Counted from the first letter of the stretch, positions 23,732 through 32,255 are shown. The stretch is 64,000 bases of DNA from Paenibacillus camerounensis (GCF_000723885.1 NZ_CCDG010000024.1:108236-172235); one strand, 5' to 3'. Made by a program: numbers and translations. Notes: a model not told the origin generated them from the letters alone.

Positions 23732-23782
23732 AAAACTTGCCGTTACAGCCATCGCGGTGAACCGTATCATAAGTAGGCTGTA
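23732..23782 (+). repeat. Island repeat copy R6 (left arm + core, changed right arm)
   Basis: AAAACTTGCCGTTACAGCCA leads into the core CGGTGAACCGTATCATAAGT. The right side reads AGGCTGTA, which pairs with TACAGCC on the left: the arm sequence differs from R3 but is still complementary. It ends the AT-rich island. Confidence 0.85.
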
Positions 23783-23818
23783 CAATCTGTCCGGATTCAG
23801 AACCAAAGAGTAAATGGC

Positions 23819-23857
23819 AAAACACTTCAAGGAGTATTTACCTTGAAGTGTTTTTTG
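23819..23857. terminator. Terminator at island end
   Basis: AAAACACTTCAAGG and CCTTGAAGTGTTTT form a perfect 14-bp stem with an 8-base loop, followed by TT. It works on either strand and separates the island from the next gene cluster. Confidence 0.9.
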
Positions 23858-23966
23858 GATGCGCTTTAGAATCATGACTATCTCCATTCATTTGGTAAAA
23901 GCGTGAAATAAAGTTACTATAATAGTATGATAAATATTATTGAGAAACTGGCGGAGGAGGCATCTT

Positions 23967-24539
23967 ATGGGAAGATCATTCGCAAATCTGCATATTAAAT
24001 CGGACGACCTGGAGAAAACAATTGAAGCTTTAAGAGAGCTGAGCAGCAGACACGGTGAAGTATTAGGTTACTCTAAGGGTAAGACTCCAGAGAGCAAGCC
24101 TGTCATGTACGTAAGCCAAAGCACCGGGGGGTGGATCAGCGTACTGCACGAATACATGGTCTGGGGTACGGTGAAGGAGGTTGGCAGAACGTTGTCACGG
24201 CTGATTGAAGTGCCAGTAATGACGGTGGGATATATGAATGAGGAAATCTTCGAGCTGTCGTTTTTTGAGCAAGGGGACATTCAGGCCGAACGAATCTTTT
24301 GTGAGTCATGGACCCGGGAGGAGTATGAGCAGCTAGGGGAAGAGCGTATCCTTGACAGTTATCTGCAGCAAGTACTGGGCATGAACGATGAGGCGGCCGG
24401 TGAATTCATCAGCATGACGACCCCGGAACAAGCGGTAAATAGGCTGTCTGCGATTGCAGGAATGTCTTTGTGGTGCGACTATGAGTGGGTGCCTTATGAA
24501 GAGAGCATAAGAGAACGTTTCCTGGCCTATTTATTCTGA
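23967..24539 (+). CDS. Hypothetical protein (190 aa), immunity-cluster gene 1
   Basis: I do not recognise the family. The protein has about 190 residues, is acidic and soluble, and starts MGRSFANLHIKSDDLEKTIE. That alpha/beta opening and a later WISVLHEYMVWG strand-turn resemble small immunity-type domains. GGAGGAGG at an appropriate spacing fixes ATG 23967. GC and codon use return here to the chromosome's normal values. It heads a row of six same-strand genes with short gaps, several from known immunity families, which is the only hint at its function. Confidence 0.75.
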   Translation: MGRSFANLHIKSDDLEKTIEALRELSSRHGEVLGYSKGKTPESKPVMYVSQSTGGWISVLHEYMVWGTVKEVGRTLSRLIEVPVMTVGYMNEEIFELSFFEQGDIQAERIFCESWTREEYEQLGEERILDSYLQQVLGMNDEAAGEFISMTTPEQAVNRLSAIAGMSLWCDYEWVPYEESIRERFLAYLF

Positions 24540-24565
24540 ACAAGCCATAGAAATGGGGGACGGAC

Positions 24566-25183
24566 ATGGACCGACTGAAGAACAGCGGATTCTATAAGCT
24601 CAAATTTCTCATTACGCCGGAAGAGTTCCAGAGTGTGCTGAAGCTGCTGGAGCCTGCGGCGGCACAATTCTACCAGACCAATTTCTCCCGTACTGAAGAT
24701 ACTTCGGATCAGGTGGCGGAGGCGTACCGCAGCTACTATGAATATTTCATGACAGCGGAGAAAAGGGAGGGCCATCGTCCCCTGTTCGTATACGCCGTTA
24801 CTGTGCAGCCGGGGGATGAACAATCGGGATATCATATAAGGCCGGAGGAGATCTTTTTCCCCCGTTACGGACAGTGGGCTGAAGACATATTGCCGTGTGT
24901 AATGATCTCTTATCCCAAAGGGTTCCAGATTGATCTGGAAGACGAACGCGGAAAGTATTACATCTACGGGGACATCCGGGAGCATAAGCCGATTACCTAT
25001 GCGCTTTTTGAGGAATTCACCGGTGCTATCCGGAAAATAACCAAGCCGCTCCGCTTCTCAGCGCAGGACGCTGAGGCCATGAAGGAACAGAAGCCTTCTG
25101 TTCGCATCAGCCCGGGTGCGGCTCAAGATCTTAGCCAATCGTGGATGTTCAGTAAATACGGACTGAAGCTCAAAGGGAAATAG
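24566..25183 (+). CDS. Hypothetical protein (205 aa), immunity-cluster gene 2
   Basis: This protein is not recognised. It has 205 residues, is soluble and rich in Tyr/Phe/Trp, with GYHIRPEEIFFPRYGQWAED and a strand-rich middle (YYIYGDIREHKPITYALFEE). The site ATGGGGGACGGAC precedes ATG 24566. It lies 26 bases after the previous gene and 47 before the next, so it is likely co-transcribed. The context is a toxin-less run of immunity-like genes; no function is assigned. Confidence 0.75.
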   Translation: MDRLKNSGFYKLKFLITPEEFQSVLKLLEPAAAQFYQTNFSRTEDTSDQVAEAYRSYYEYFMTAEKREGHRPLFVYAVTVQPGDEQSGYHIRPEEIFFPRYGQWAEDILPCVMISYPKGFQIDLEDERGKYYIYGDIREHKPITYALFEEFTGAIRKITKPLRFSAQDAEAMKEQKPSVRISPGAAQDLSQSWMFSKYGLKLKGK

Positions 25184-25230
25184 TGAGGGTTAATATATGC
25201 GTAAAGTACGGGAGAGGAAGGTAGTCAAGC

Positions 25231-25767
25231 ATGGAACTTGCTTTTACGCTGGATACCGGTGGAACCTGTGTGGGAGAACTGAGGGAGGAACTGCTGCCGC
25301 TAGAAGAATCGGCTGTTACATGGGAGTTTCCCTATGCAATCTTTGTTGTATTTCGCGTGTTACCTGAAAGCTATGAGAGAAGAACGTCAAGGCGGTTCGA
25401 TAGCCGGGATCATACTCTTTATTTGGATATAAGCCTGAGCTATGAACAGTACCAGCGCTTGTCAAAGAATGAGCAGCGTGAGGCTTTGGGGAACCACCTA
25501 TACGGCTATCTGAAAGAGTCCATTGCTAAGTATACCAAGCATGCAGATAAGACCGTCCAGGATCAACTGCTGCAACTGGTGAAAAGCTGGATGCTGGCTA
25601 ATCACTGGCTGGAAGGAAAAATTCATCAGGCGAGAATCCTCCTCTCACAAGAAATAGGACTCTATGAAGTCAGCCGGAGCTTGAAGATGCCACTAGAAGA
25701 GATTGAGTACATCCTGCTGCGCATGAATGACGGTGCGACTGCCGAAGTTCATCCTGACAATTTATAA
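25231..25767 (+). CDS. Hypothetical protein (178 aa), immunity-cluster gene 3
   Basis: This 178-residue protein of unknown family has a beta-rich first half (MELAFTLDTGGTCVGELREE) and a helical second half. LLSQEIGLYEVSRSLKMPLE has a faint helix-turn-helix look near the C-terminus, but this is not enough to call a DNA-binding domain. GAGAGGAAGGTAGTC precedes the ATG. It is part of the same-strand cluster at 23.9-27.6 kb. Confidence 0.72.
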   Translation: MELAFTLDTGGTCVGELREELLPLEESAVTWEFPYAIFVVFRVLPESYERRTSRRFDSRDHTLYLDISLSYEQYQRLSKNEQREALGNHLYGYLKESIAKYTKHADKTVQDQLLQLVKSWMLANHWLEGKIHQARILLSQEIGLYEVSRSLKMPLEEIEYILLRMNDGATAEVHPDNL

Positions 25768-25799
25768 TCATCCCTTAGCTGGGAGAAGGGGGCACACGT

Positions 25800-26273
25800 A
25801 TGTATGAGCGTCTAACAGAGAAATTGAGTAAGGCTTCTGCTATCCGGTGGTTTCCCGGCCATGGAGCCGAGGAGAGCTGGATTGCCGAAGCTGAGGAGGA
25901 ATTAGGCTTCAAGCTACCGCCATCTTACCGCTGGTGGCTGATCCGCTATGGGAATGCCGGTCTGGGGGACGGCAATATTCTGACCCTTGTCCCTCCCGAG
26001 CATAGAGAGTATTCCGACAATGATCTTCTGTATATCCACCGGCTGAACCTTGCGGAGGATTGGTGGGTCAGCCGGTTTCCGCACCGGCTGGATCTGTTCG
26101 TACCGGATAGCGATGAGCTGTATTACTTTGATACGTCTGTCCGGAATGAAGAGGGAGAATTCCCGGTCATGCGTTATGATCTGATGAATGATCTTATCGA
26201 CGAGTATGCCCCAACGTTCGCAGTATTCCTGGAACAGCTGATCGAGGAGCGCACCGCTCCTAGAACCCCTTAG
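25800..26273 (+). CDS. SMI1/KNR4 (SUKH) family protein
   Basis: This 157-residue SUKH-superfamily domain has the classic N-terminal pattern AEEELGFKLPPSYRWWLIRYGNAGL, then a strand LLYIHRLNLAEDWW and a C-terminal helix FAVFLEQLIEE. SUKH proteins neutralise polymorphic nuclease toxins in bacteria. There is no toxin gene in the window, so this would be an orphan immunity gene. GAGAAGGGGG precedes ATG 25800. Confidence 0.88.
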   Translation: MYERLTEKLSKASAIRWFPGHGAEESWIAEAEEELGFKLPPSYRWWLIRYGNAGLGDGNILTLVPPEHREYSDNDLLYIHRLNLAEDWWVSRFPHRLDLFVPDSDELYYFDTSVRNEEGEFPVMRYDLMNDLIDEYAPTFAVFLEQLIEERTAPRTP

Positions 26274-26306
26274 CCTTCGGCCAAGTTACAGAGGAGGGAT
26301 ATGTTG

Positions 26307-26867
26307 ATGAATGTGGCTCAGGAAGCAGAGCTGCTGGCGGTAGAGATTGCAGAGGCGGCCCGGAGGTCATTTTGTGCGCTTTTTGCCAATGGGGAACGTT
26401 ATTATTACTGTACACTATATACCACCGGTGAAGGACATGCTCCAAGTCTATCCGCCTGGTCGCGGGAGGCCCTGGAACGGGAAGCGGCGAAGCAAGCAGA
26501 GGGCGGCGGCACACCCGCATCCACAATTGCGGAGCTGATCAAATGGTCGTATGCCGATTCGCCTTATTGCTGCTTTGGGGATGAGAGCTTTGATGAGCTC
26601 AGGCGGTTGTTCCAGGCGCGACCGTCGGTTGCCGAGCTTGAGGCTGCCGATTGGGAGCTTGAATATGAGCTGAGGCTGGGTGCGATGGAACGGGCTATGA
26701 GTATACTAGACGCAGAAGGCTTATTTGCCGTGAATCAGCCGCGGGAAACGGTATGCGTGCTTGCCGAAGTGATGCCGCCGGATGAGGGGAATACGGAACG
26801 GGCCTTGCGGCTGAACCGGGCAGAGTCTCCGGCGATGCAGGCCTGGCTGACGGAAGCGGCAGAATAA
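26307..26867 (+). CDS. DUF4303-like immunity-type protein
   Basis: This protein of about 187 residues resembles the DUF4303 family, which recurs in polyimmunity loci. Its pattern includes IAEAARRSFCALFANGERYYY, the mid-protein IAELIKWSYADSPYCCFGDE and a C-terminal helix region. ATG 26307 fits GGAGG (26293-26297) better than ATG 26301. The gene is in the same-strand cluster with SUKH genes on both sides. No catalytic motif was seen. The role as antitoxin is inferred from family and neighbours. Confidence 0.75.
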   Translation: MNVAQEAELLAVEIAEAARRSFCALFANGERYYYCTLYTTGEGHAPSLSAWSREALEREAAKQAEGGGTPASTIAELIKWSYADSPYCCFGDESFDELRRLFQARPSVAELEAADWELEYELRLGAMERAMSILDAEGLFAVNQPRETVCVLAEVMPPDEGNTERALRLNRAESPAMQAWLTEAAE

Positions 26868-26909
26868 GGTTGCCACGCTATACAATAGGTATGAGAAGTG
26901 GAGGTCATC

Positions 26910-27647
26910 ATGTACATCGTATCTGAGCCCAAAGGGCTATCCGATCGTCAACAACAACGGCTTGCAGCAGGGAACGGTGCCGTTTACCCGCCGGGCTATG
27001 TCCGGTTCTTGCAGCAATACGGCGAAGGGACGTATCGGGGATGGATGAATATTCAGCTGCCTGACCCTGAGGTGCTGCAGCCTTTTGCCGAATATGAGTT
27101 ATGGGAGCATGATAAAGGCAGCCCTATTACAGAGCAACAGATCGGCGAGTGCATAGCCATAGGGACGACAGTAGACAGTGATTTCCTGGCTGTCCATCCG
27201 CGGCACAACGGGCTGCTCTGGCTGCCCCGGCATGCAGAGCGGATCGAGGCAGTGCCGCTGGAGTTATGGGAGGAGAAGAGTGACGGGACGTATACCTCGC
27301 TGCTGGATGAAGTCTACCGTCAGAGGTACGGGACAAGACTGGAAGAATGCGTCTATTATGAGCCTTGGACGGGAACCCGCGAACACCTCTTCCTGCGGAT
27401 GCCACCAGGACCGGGCCGGCTTAGCCTTCAGGAGCTGGCAGGTCTGTGCCAAGCAGAATTCCCGCCGGATCTCTTCACCGCTAATCCTTATGCCTGCTTT
27501 TTGTTCTACCGGCAGCTGGGCGGCTATATCCGCTTAAATCTGGCCAACCGTCAGGAGGTGGCTCTTTTCTATGAGCAGGAGGCAGAGGAGGTATCCGGCC
27601 GGATGCAGGAATGGCTCCTGTCGAAGGGCTGTGAACAGATTCCATAA
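26910..27647 (+). CDS. SUKH-like protein, immunity-cluster gene 6
   Basis: This 246-residue protein has an SMI1/KNR4-like start (LAAGNGAVYPPGYVRFLQQY, then GTYRGWMNIQLPDPEVLQPF) and a longer C-terminal part with VYYEPWTGTREHLFLRMPPG. ATG 26910 has GGAGGTC upstream; the GTG at 26898 contains that site and is unlikely. It is the last intact gene of the cluster, and debris of two further genes follows. The SUKH assignment is by pattern; the C-terminal half is unassigned. Confidence 0.7.
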   Translation: MYIVSEPKGLSDRQQQRLAAGNGAVYPPGYVRFLQQYGEGTYRGWMNIQLPDPEVLQPFAEYELWEHDKGSPITEQQIGECIAIGTTVDSDFLAVHPRHNGLLWLPRHAERIEAVPLELWEEKSDGTYTSLLDEVYRQRYGTRLEECVYYEPWTGTREHLFLRMPPGPGRLSLQELAGLCQAEFPPDLFTANPYACFLFYRQLGGYIRLNLANRQEVALFYEQEAEEVSGRMQEWLLSKGCEQIP

Positions 27648-27650
27648 GAT

Positions 27651-27812
27651 ATGAGAGAACTTTTCCCGCTGGAGAAGGCCGGTCAGGGCAAGCGGGCGCA
27701 GGCAGCTATTCAGTTCTATGCACACTCGTTCAGTCCCGGCTTTGGCGACGGGGCGGCAAGCTCGGCAGAGGCTTTCAGATTCATACGGAGCTGCGCCTCA
27801 TCCTTTGATTGA
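27651..27812 (+). pseudogene. Short gene fragment (53 aa)
   Basis: The frame MRELFPLEKAGQGKRAQAAI to a stop at 27810-27812 starts right after the previous gene. It overlaps, in another frame, the truncated AlkD-like sequence. It may be the first part of a lost gene fused to deletion debris. The family is not recognised. Confidence 0.35.
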
Positions 27813-28215
27813 GCGAAATAACTTAATGGATTGGTTGATGGCTAATCAGCTCGCCAAAGATAAGAAGACTATTGCACTGATGGAGTCATGGGACGATAGC
27901 CCTTCTGCTCTTCAACGACGAACTTACTGGTATTATCAAGCGCGGTTAAGATGGACCGGACAGACACCACCGGATAACACCGCAGACTTACTGTCCAGAT
28001 TAGAAGCAGCTATTATGCTGGAAGAACCGGAAGTCCAATGGGCTATGAATTTCACCGCAGGCTGGATAGGCGTCTATGATGAAAAGAATCATGCACGTTG
28101 TATTGAGCTTGGCAAGGTAACGGGGCTTTATAAAGATGACATGGTATCGAAGGGCTGTACGCCCAATTATTTGCCGGAGTTCATTGCGATTGAAGTAAAC
28201 AAACGAAATAAATAA
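27805..28215 (+). pseudogene. Truncated AlkD-like DNA alkylation repair protein
   Basis: The C-terminal 137 residues match HEAT-like AlkC/AlkD DNA glycosylases: WDDSPSALQRRTYWYYQARL, EEPEVQWAMNFTAGWIGVYD and VSKGCTPNYLPEFIAIEV are typical family segments. The N-terminal 90 or so residues are missing. The frame opens inside unrelated sequence, and the only usable internal start is ATG 27826. It is probably a deletion remnant that fused to the end of the immunity-type cluster. Confidence 0.8.
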
Positions 28216-28240
28216 TTAGTTAACCTCTTGTATGTAGAAA

Positions 28241-28264
28241 TAGGACCGATTAAATATCGGTCCT
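28241..28264. terminator. Hairpin between convergent genes
   Basis: AGGACCGAT and ATCGGTCCT form a perfect 9-bp stem with a 5-base loop between the AlkD remnant and the end of the UbiB-like gene. The T-tract is weak on both strands. Confidence 0.65.
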
Positions 28265-28281
28265 TCGCTGGTTGGCTATGA

Positions 28282-29994
28282 TTAATCGGATCTGGACTTC
28301 GACTTTTCCAGTCTGCTGTGTTCGCGCATGGCGTTCATCTGCTGGACATGTCTTACTTCACGCCGGTTTCCTCCTGTTATCAGCTGGCTTAGCATAATGA
28401 GCAGCCCCAAGGTGCCGAGCACATAAGAAACGGTATGCTCCACCTCATTCCACATGTTGGAAGCAATTAGAAGAAATACCGCTCCAATGATGGTTGCAAC
28501 AATCCGCCTTGTATTTTTATTTTGCGTCTCAATCAATTTTTTCTCAAAAGAACTGGATAGCCTTACCCGTAAATTTCCGCTATCTATTTTGTCTACTGCA
28601 GAAACGAACTTTTTGGTCGTAGGAAGGATGCCTTTTAGAAGATTCTTTCCCTCATCTACAACGTTAGAGAAGACACCTCCCCGCAGATCGTTACGCACAA
28701 CCTTTTCTACATAAGGCTTAGCGGTCCCGATCAAATCAAGCTCAGGATCAAGTCCCAGACACAGCCCATAAACCGTAATGATTGCTTTGCCTAAAAAGGT
28801 TGTATTGGCGGGTAACTGAAAGGGCTGAGAATAAAGGAAATCACGTAAATCTTCAGCATTGTCACCTGACGTCACAAAACTAAGATCAAACGTATCCCCG
28901 TTAACCTGTTCAAATAATAACGTAAGATTCCTCGAAAGTACCTCTAAATCTGTATTCCGCCTTAAAAATCTCAAACGATTCATTGCATTGATGGCACCGT
29001 GGGCATCTTTTAAATACACCGCCATTAATAGGGCTATCATTTGCTTCTTCATATCACCAGCTATTCGTCCGACCATTCCATAATCGATTAATGCGATGGT
29101 GCCGCCAGGCTGAACGAGAACATTACCCGGATGAGGGTCTGCGTGAAAGAAACCGTTGATCAGAATCTGTTCTGTTAAAATTTCCATTAATGACTTCGCA
29201 AGTTGAGTCCGATCCACACCCCAGGCATCGAGCTGGGCAAAATTGTTGATTTTTACACCCTCCAAAAACTGCATGGTTAGCACCTTAGAAGTTGTATAGG
29301 ACCAATGAATGTCTGGAACAACGATATCATCCCGATGGATGAACTGCTGCTGGAATTCTTCTGCATTTCGTCCCTCTTTTTGATAATCGAGCTCGTCCAT
29401 CACCGTATCGTAGAACTCATCATATACCGCATCGAGGTCCATGAACGCTGCAATCCTGGTCTGGCGTTTCATTAATCGGACAGCAATTTGTATGGATTTC
29501 GAATCAATTTCAATGATATCCTCGACCCCGGGACGCATAACCTTCACTGCGACGTGTTCACCTGTTCGTAATGTCGCCCGATGTACCTGCCCCAAGGAAG
29601 CCGCTGCAATAGGCGTTGTATTAAACTCGGCAAAAATCTCGTTAACGGGCGCACTGAGTTCATGCTCTACCTTAAGTTTTATCTCAGAAAAATCTACTGG
29701 GTCTACAGAGTCCTGCAGCTTAGATAATTCATCAAGAATTTCCTTCGGTAAAATATCCGCTTGCGCACTAACATGCTGCCCAAGCTTGATAATTAATCCG
29801 CCCATGTCCATAGCAGTCTTCGTGAAATAGGTTGCCTGCTTTCGGTATACTGCTTTGGTTTTCGCTTCTAAACGCCGTCTCGGGATAAAATATTTCTGCT
29901 TGCCAAGCCACCAGAAGGCCCAGGCAAACTTAAAAATCATCCGCATGGTTCTTCTGAACCGGAGATCCTTCATCAATCTTAAGAATTCGCTCAT
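28282..29994 (-). CDS. AarF/UbiB (ABC1) family atypical kinase
   Basis: This 570-residue UbiB-family protein has the invariant KxGQ motif (IIKLGQHVSAQADILPKEI near residue 67), the Ala-rich loop AAASLGQVHRA near 130, lysine in VAVKVMRPG, the catalytic loop FFHADPHPGNV and IDYGMVG (DFG position). Two hydrophobic helices at the C-terminus (about 505-545) anchor it in the membrane. UbiB proteins support isoprenoid-quinone or lipid metabolism as atypical ATPases. ATG 29994 was chosen with a weak AGAGG upstream; an in-frame upstream ATG at 30036 would add 14 residues. It is alone on its strand. Confidence 0.92.
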   Translation of the reverse strand: MSEFLRLMKDLRFRRTMRMIFKFAWAFWWLGKQKYFIPRRRLEAKTKAVYRKQATYFTKTAMDMGGLIIKLGQHVSAQADILPKEILDELSKLQDSVDPVDFSEIKLKVEHELSAPVNEIFAEFNTTPIAAASLGQVHRATLRTGEHVAVKVMRPGVEDIIEIDSKSIQIAVRLMKRQTRIAAFMDLDAVYDEFYDTVMDELDYQKEGRNAEEFQQQFIHRDDIVVPDIHWSYTTSKVLTMQFLEGVKINNFAQLDAWGVDRTQLAKSLMEILTEQILINGFFHADPHPGNVLVQPGGTIALIDYGMVGRIAGDMKKQMIALLMAVYLKDAHGAINAMNRLRFLRRNTDLEVLSRNLTLLFEQVNGDTFDLSFVTSGDNAEDLRDFLYSQPFQLPANTTFLGKAIITVYGLCLGLDPELDLIGTAKPYVEKVVRNDLRGGVFSNVVDEGKNLLKGILPTTKKFVSAVDKIDSGNLRVRLSSSFEKKLIETQNKNTRRIVATIIGAVFLLIASNMWNEVEHTVSYVLGTLGLLIMLSQLITGGNRREVRHVQQMNAMREHSRLEKSKSRSD

Positions 29995-30172
29995 TCTTTT
30001 TATCTGCCTCTCACCTTTGATGGACAATCTACACATTAGTATGATATTTCATACTAATTATATTTTCAATGATACCGAAGATTAAGACCGGCAATCTGTT
30101 ATTCACTGGCGGCAGATCGGTTTCTGCAAGGGGAGAGCGGGATTTCGTCTTGTGGTAGTTGTAATCGCGCTG

Positions 30173-30246
30173 TTGACAGTACTAGTCGTATTCGTTATTG
30201 TGTTTAGAAACATGATTCAATTGAGAATGATTATCTATTAGATAAT
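30173..30246 (+). promoter_or_regulatory. Promoter and Fur box of the AraC/siderophore-binding gene
   Basis: TTGACA (30173-30178), 17 bases and TATTGT (30196-30201) form the promoter. TGAGAATGATTATCT at 30222-30236 matches the 7-1-7 Fur consensus at nearly all positions, and it overlaps a further perfect dyad ATTATC-TATTA-GATAAT (30230-30246). Iron-dependent repression by Fur is therefore likely. Confidence 0.85.
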
Positions 30247-30270
30247 GTAGAGGGAGCTTGCCAATCAGCT

Positions 30271-32202
30271 ATGGACGTTCTGAGACTTATACAAATGTGG
30301 AATCAGGTGAGTATACGCGTGCTGGACGTGCGGTTTAAGCTGGCCGGAATGGACGGTGATTTGCAGCAATACCGCTTGCCGTCAAGCGCGTTCATATTTG
30401 CTTTCCAAGGACAAGGCGAGCTGTGGGTTGATGATGAGGTGTGGCTGTGCGACCGTTTCTATGTCCTTCATGCCGGTAAAGGCTCCCAGCTGACGGTTCG
30501 GAGCAGAGAAGGGCTGAATATGTATATCGTACTCTACAAAGCGACACTCCCCGCTGCAGCCCCGCAAGAATTACATAGGATCATTCAGGAAAGCAATCCG
30601 TTTCTGGACAGCTGGGGATTCCCGCCCGGTGAGCCGCTGGCCATGCTTGAGCTGCTTCAGACAATCTGCGGCGGCTTTCTTGAATCGGACGATGGATTGA
30701 CCGTGCTGTCGGTCAAGGGAGACTTTATCCGCTTCGTCCATGCTGTTCTGAGAGAGCGCCTGTTCGGCGCCGGTGAGCTATCCTTATCGGAGCAGGTAAT
30801 TCGGTATTTGTCCCGAAATTACCGCAAGACGATCTCGATTGATGAGCTTGCGCGGCAATTGAATTACAGCCAACAATACATTTCGAGAAAATGTAAGGAG
30901 CAGACAGGGCTTAGTCCGCTGGATTACGTCATTCGTTTTCGGATGGAAGAAGCAATGGCTCTGCTGGCCGGAACGAGGGCAACACAACAGGAAATCGCAT
31001 CGCATGTCGGTTATCCCGACCTTATGTATTTCAGCCGGATGTTTAAAAAGTATACCGGCCTGACGCCGGGGCAATATCGTAAACGAAACGGCCAGTCCGT
31101 TTCAGATTATGCAAGAAACAGGTCGCAATCCTCCGTTGTTCCAAGCCGGTCATTAGGCTATCCTTTTTATATGAGTGATATTGATTATCAATTTCATCGG
31201 GAAGGATCGAATAAAATGACTAGAGCAACAAGAAGTTTCTATACAGTTATGCTGTTATGCTTGACTGTGATGTTAACGGCGTGCGGCGGGGCGGTGAACA
31301 ATGGAGCCTCAGCACAAAATCAAGCTGCCGCCAGCGCTTCTCCAAGTGCGATTACCCAAGAGGCAGAGGCTCCTGCAGCTGCAGAGACCAAAATAGTTAA
31401 GACCGCATTCGGTGATGTCGAGGTTCCGGCACGTCCTCAGCGCGTAGCGGCCATTTCTTATCTCGGTACCGTACTTGCGCTGGATGTTCAGCCGGTTGCA
31501 GCGGAATCGTTCCTGATGTCGAGTCCCTATCTCGAGGGTATGCTGGATGTTGTAACGGATGTAGGCGACTCGTTAGAGAAGCTGCTGGAGCTGGGTCCGG
31601 ATTTGATCATAACGCATAATCCGCAGCCTGAGGTAGTCGAGAAATACCAGAAGATCGCACCTACGGTATCTGTCCCTTATAATCAGTTTGCATCTATTCA
31701 GGATGAGATGCTGTATTTCGGCGACTTGCTGGATAAGAGTGAGGAAGCAGAGCAATGGAACGAAGAGTTCGAGAAGGAGATTGCTGACATCCGGGAGAAG
31801 GTTCAGCAGGCTGTTCCTGAAGGTAAGACACTTTCGATTATGCAGGAGTACGATGGAATCGTAAGTCTGTTTGGTCCGAAGTCGGGACGGGGCGGACGTC
31901 TGATGTATGAAATCATGGGGCTGAAGCCGCCGGTGGCGGTTCCTGACTACATGCTAAAGGAATCCTACTATGAATTTTCGCTGGAAAAGCTATCGGATTA
32001 CATGGGTGATTATCTGATTCTGACGACAGAATCCAGTCTGGAATCGCTGCAGGCTGATCCGGTCTGGGGATCGCTGGAGCCGATTCGCAACAATCGGGTG
32101 TTTTTGTGGACAGAGAACCAATCCTGGTACCGTGACCCGATTGCCGTAAAAAGACAAATCAAGGAACTCACCGACTGGATCATTGAGGCAGCGAGCCGGT
32201 AA
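30271..32202 (+). CDS. AraC regulator fused to siderophore-binding lipoprotein domain
   Basis: This is a single 643-codon frame. Residues 1-165 form a cupin-like AraC sensor, and about 175-275 the two HTHs (TISIDELARQLNYSQQYISR; IASHVGYPDLMYFSRMFKKY). Residues 316-338 form a lipoprotein signal (MTRATRSFYTVM...LTAC, Cys 338), and about 370-640 a class III Fe-siderophore-binding domain (TAFGDVEVPARPQRVAAISY, LGPDLIITHNP, GGRLMYEIMGL). Bacillus Btr has AraC plus a cytosolic binding domain, but here an export signal separates the halves. Either the protein spans the membrane, or the internal ATG 31216 with GGAAGGA upstream makes a separate lipoprotein. The Fur box links it to iron uptake. No permease genes are adjacent. 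Confidence 0.9.
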   Translation: MDVLRLIQMWNQVSIRVLDVRFKLAGMDGDLQQYRLPSSAFIFAFQGQGELWVDDEVWLCDRFYVLHAGKGSQLTVRSREGLNMYIVLYKATLPAAAPQELHRIIQESNPFLDSWGFPPGEPLAMLELLQTICGGFLESDDGLTVLSVKGDFIRFVHAVLRERLFGAGELSLSEQVIRYLSRNYRKTISIDELARQLNYSQQYISRKCKEQTGLSPLDYVIRFRMEEAMALLAGTRATQQEIASHVGYPDLMYFSRMFKKYTGLTPGQYRKRNGQSVSDYARNRSQSSVVPSRSLGYPFYMSDIDYQFHREGSNKMTRATRSFYTVMLLCLTVMLTACGGAVNNGASAQNQAAASASPSAITQEAEAPAAAETKIVKTAFGDVEVPARPQRVAAISYLGTVLALDVQPVAAESFLMSSPYLEGMLDVVTDVGDSLEKLLELGPDLIITHNPQPEVVEKYQKIAPTVSVPYNQFASIQDEMLYFGDLLDKSEEAEQWNEEFEKEIADIREKVQQAVPEGKTLSIMQEYDGIVSLFGPKSGRGGRLMYEIMGLKPPVAVPDYMLKESYYEFSLEKLSDYMGDYLILTTESSLESLQADPVWGSLEPIRNNRVFLWTENQSWYRDPIAVKRQIKELTDWIIEAASR

Positions 32203-32255
32203 TGGCTCAAAGTATTGATTGAGTGGTTGACGGCAATATTCCTCAAGAAACAATC

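Noticed and set aside
16793..23782. Island repeats as classical integron attC sites
   Set aside because: No GTTRRRY/RYYYAAC core pairs and no integrase gene in the window; the conserved part is central, not terminal.
30157..30240. Short hydrophobic frame (VVVVIALLTVLVVFVIVF) before the AraC fusion
   Set aside because: No ATG, and it overlaps the promoter and Fur box; could be a relic, but no support.
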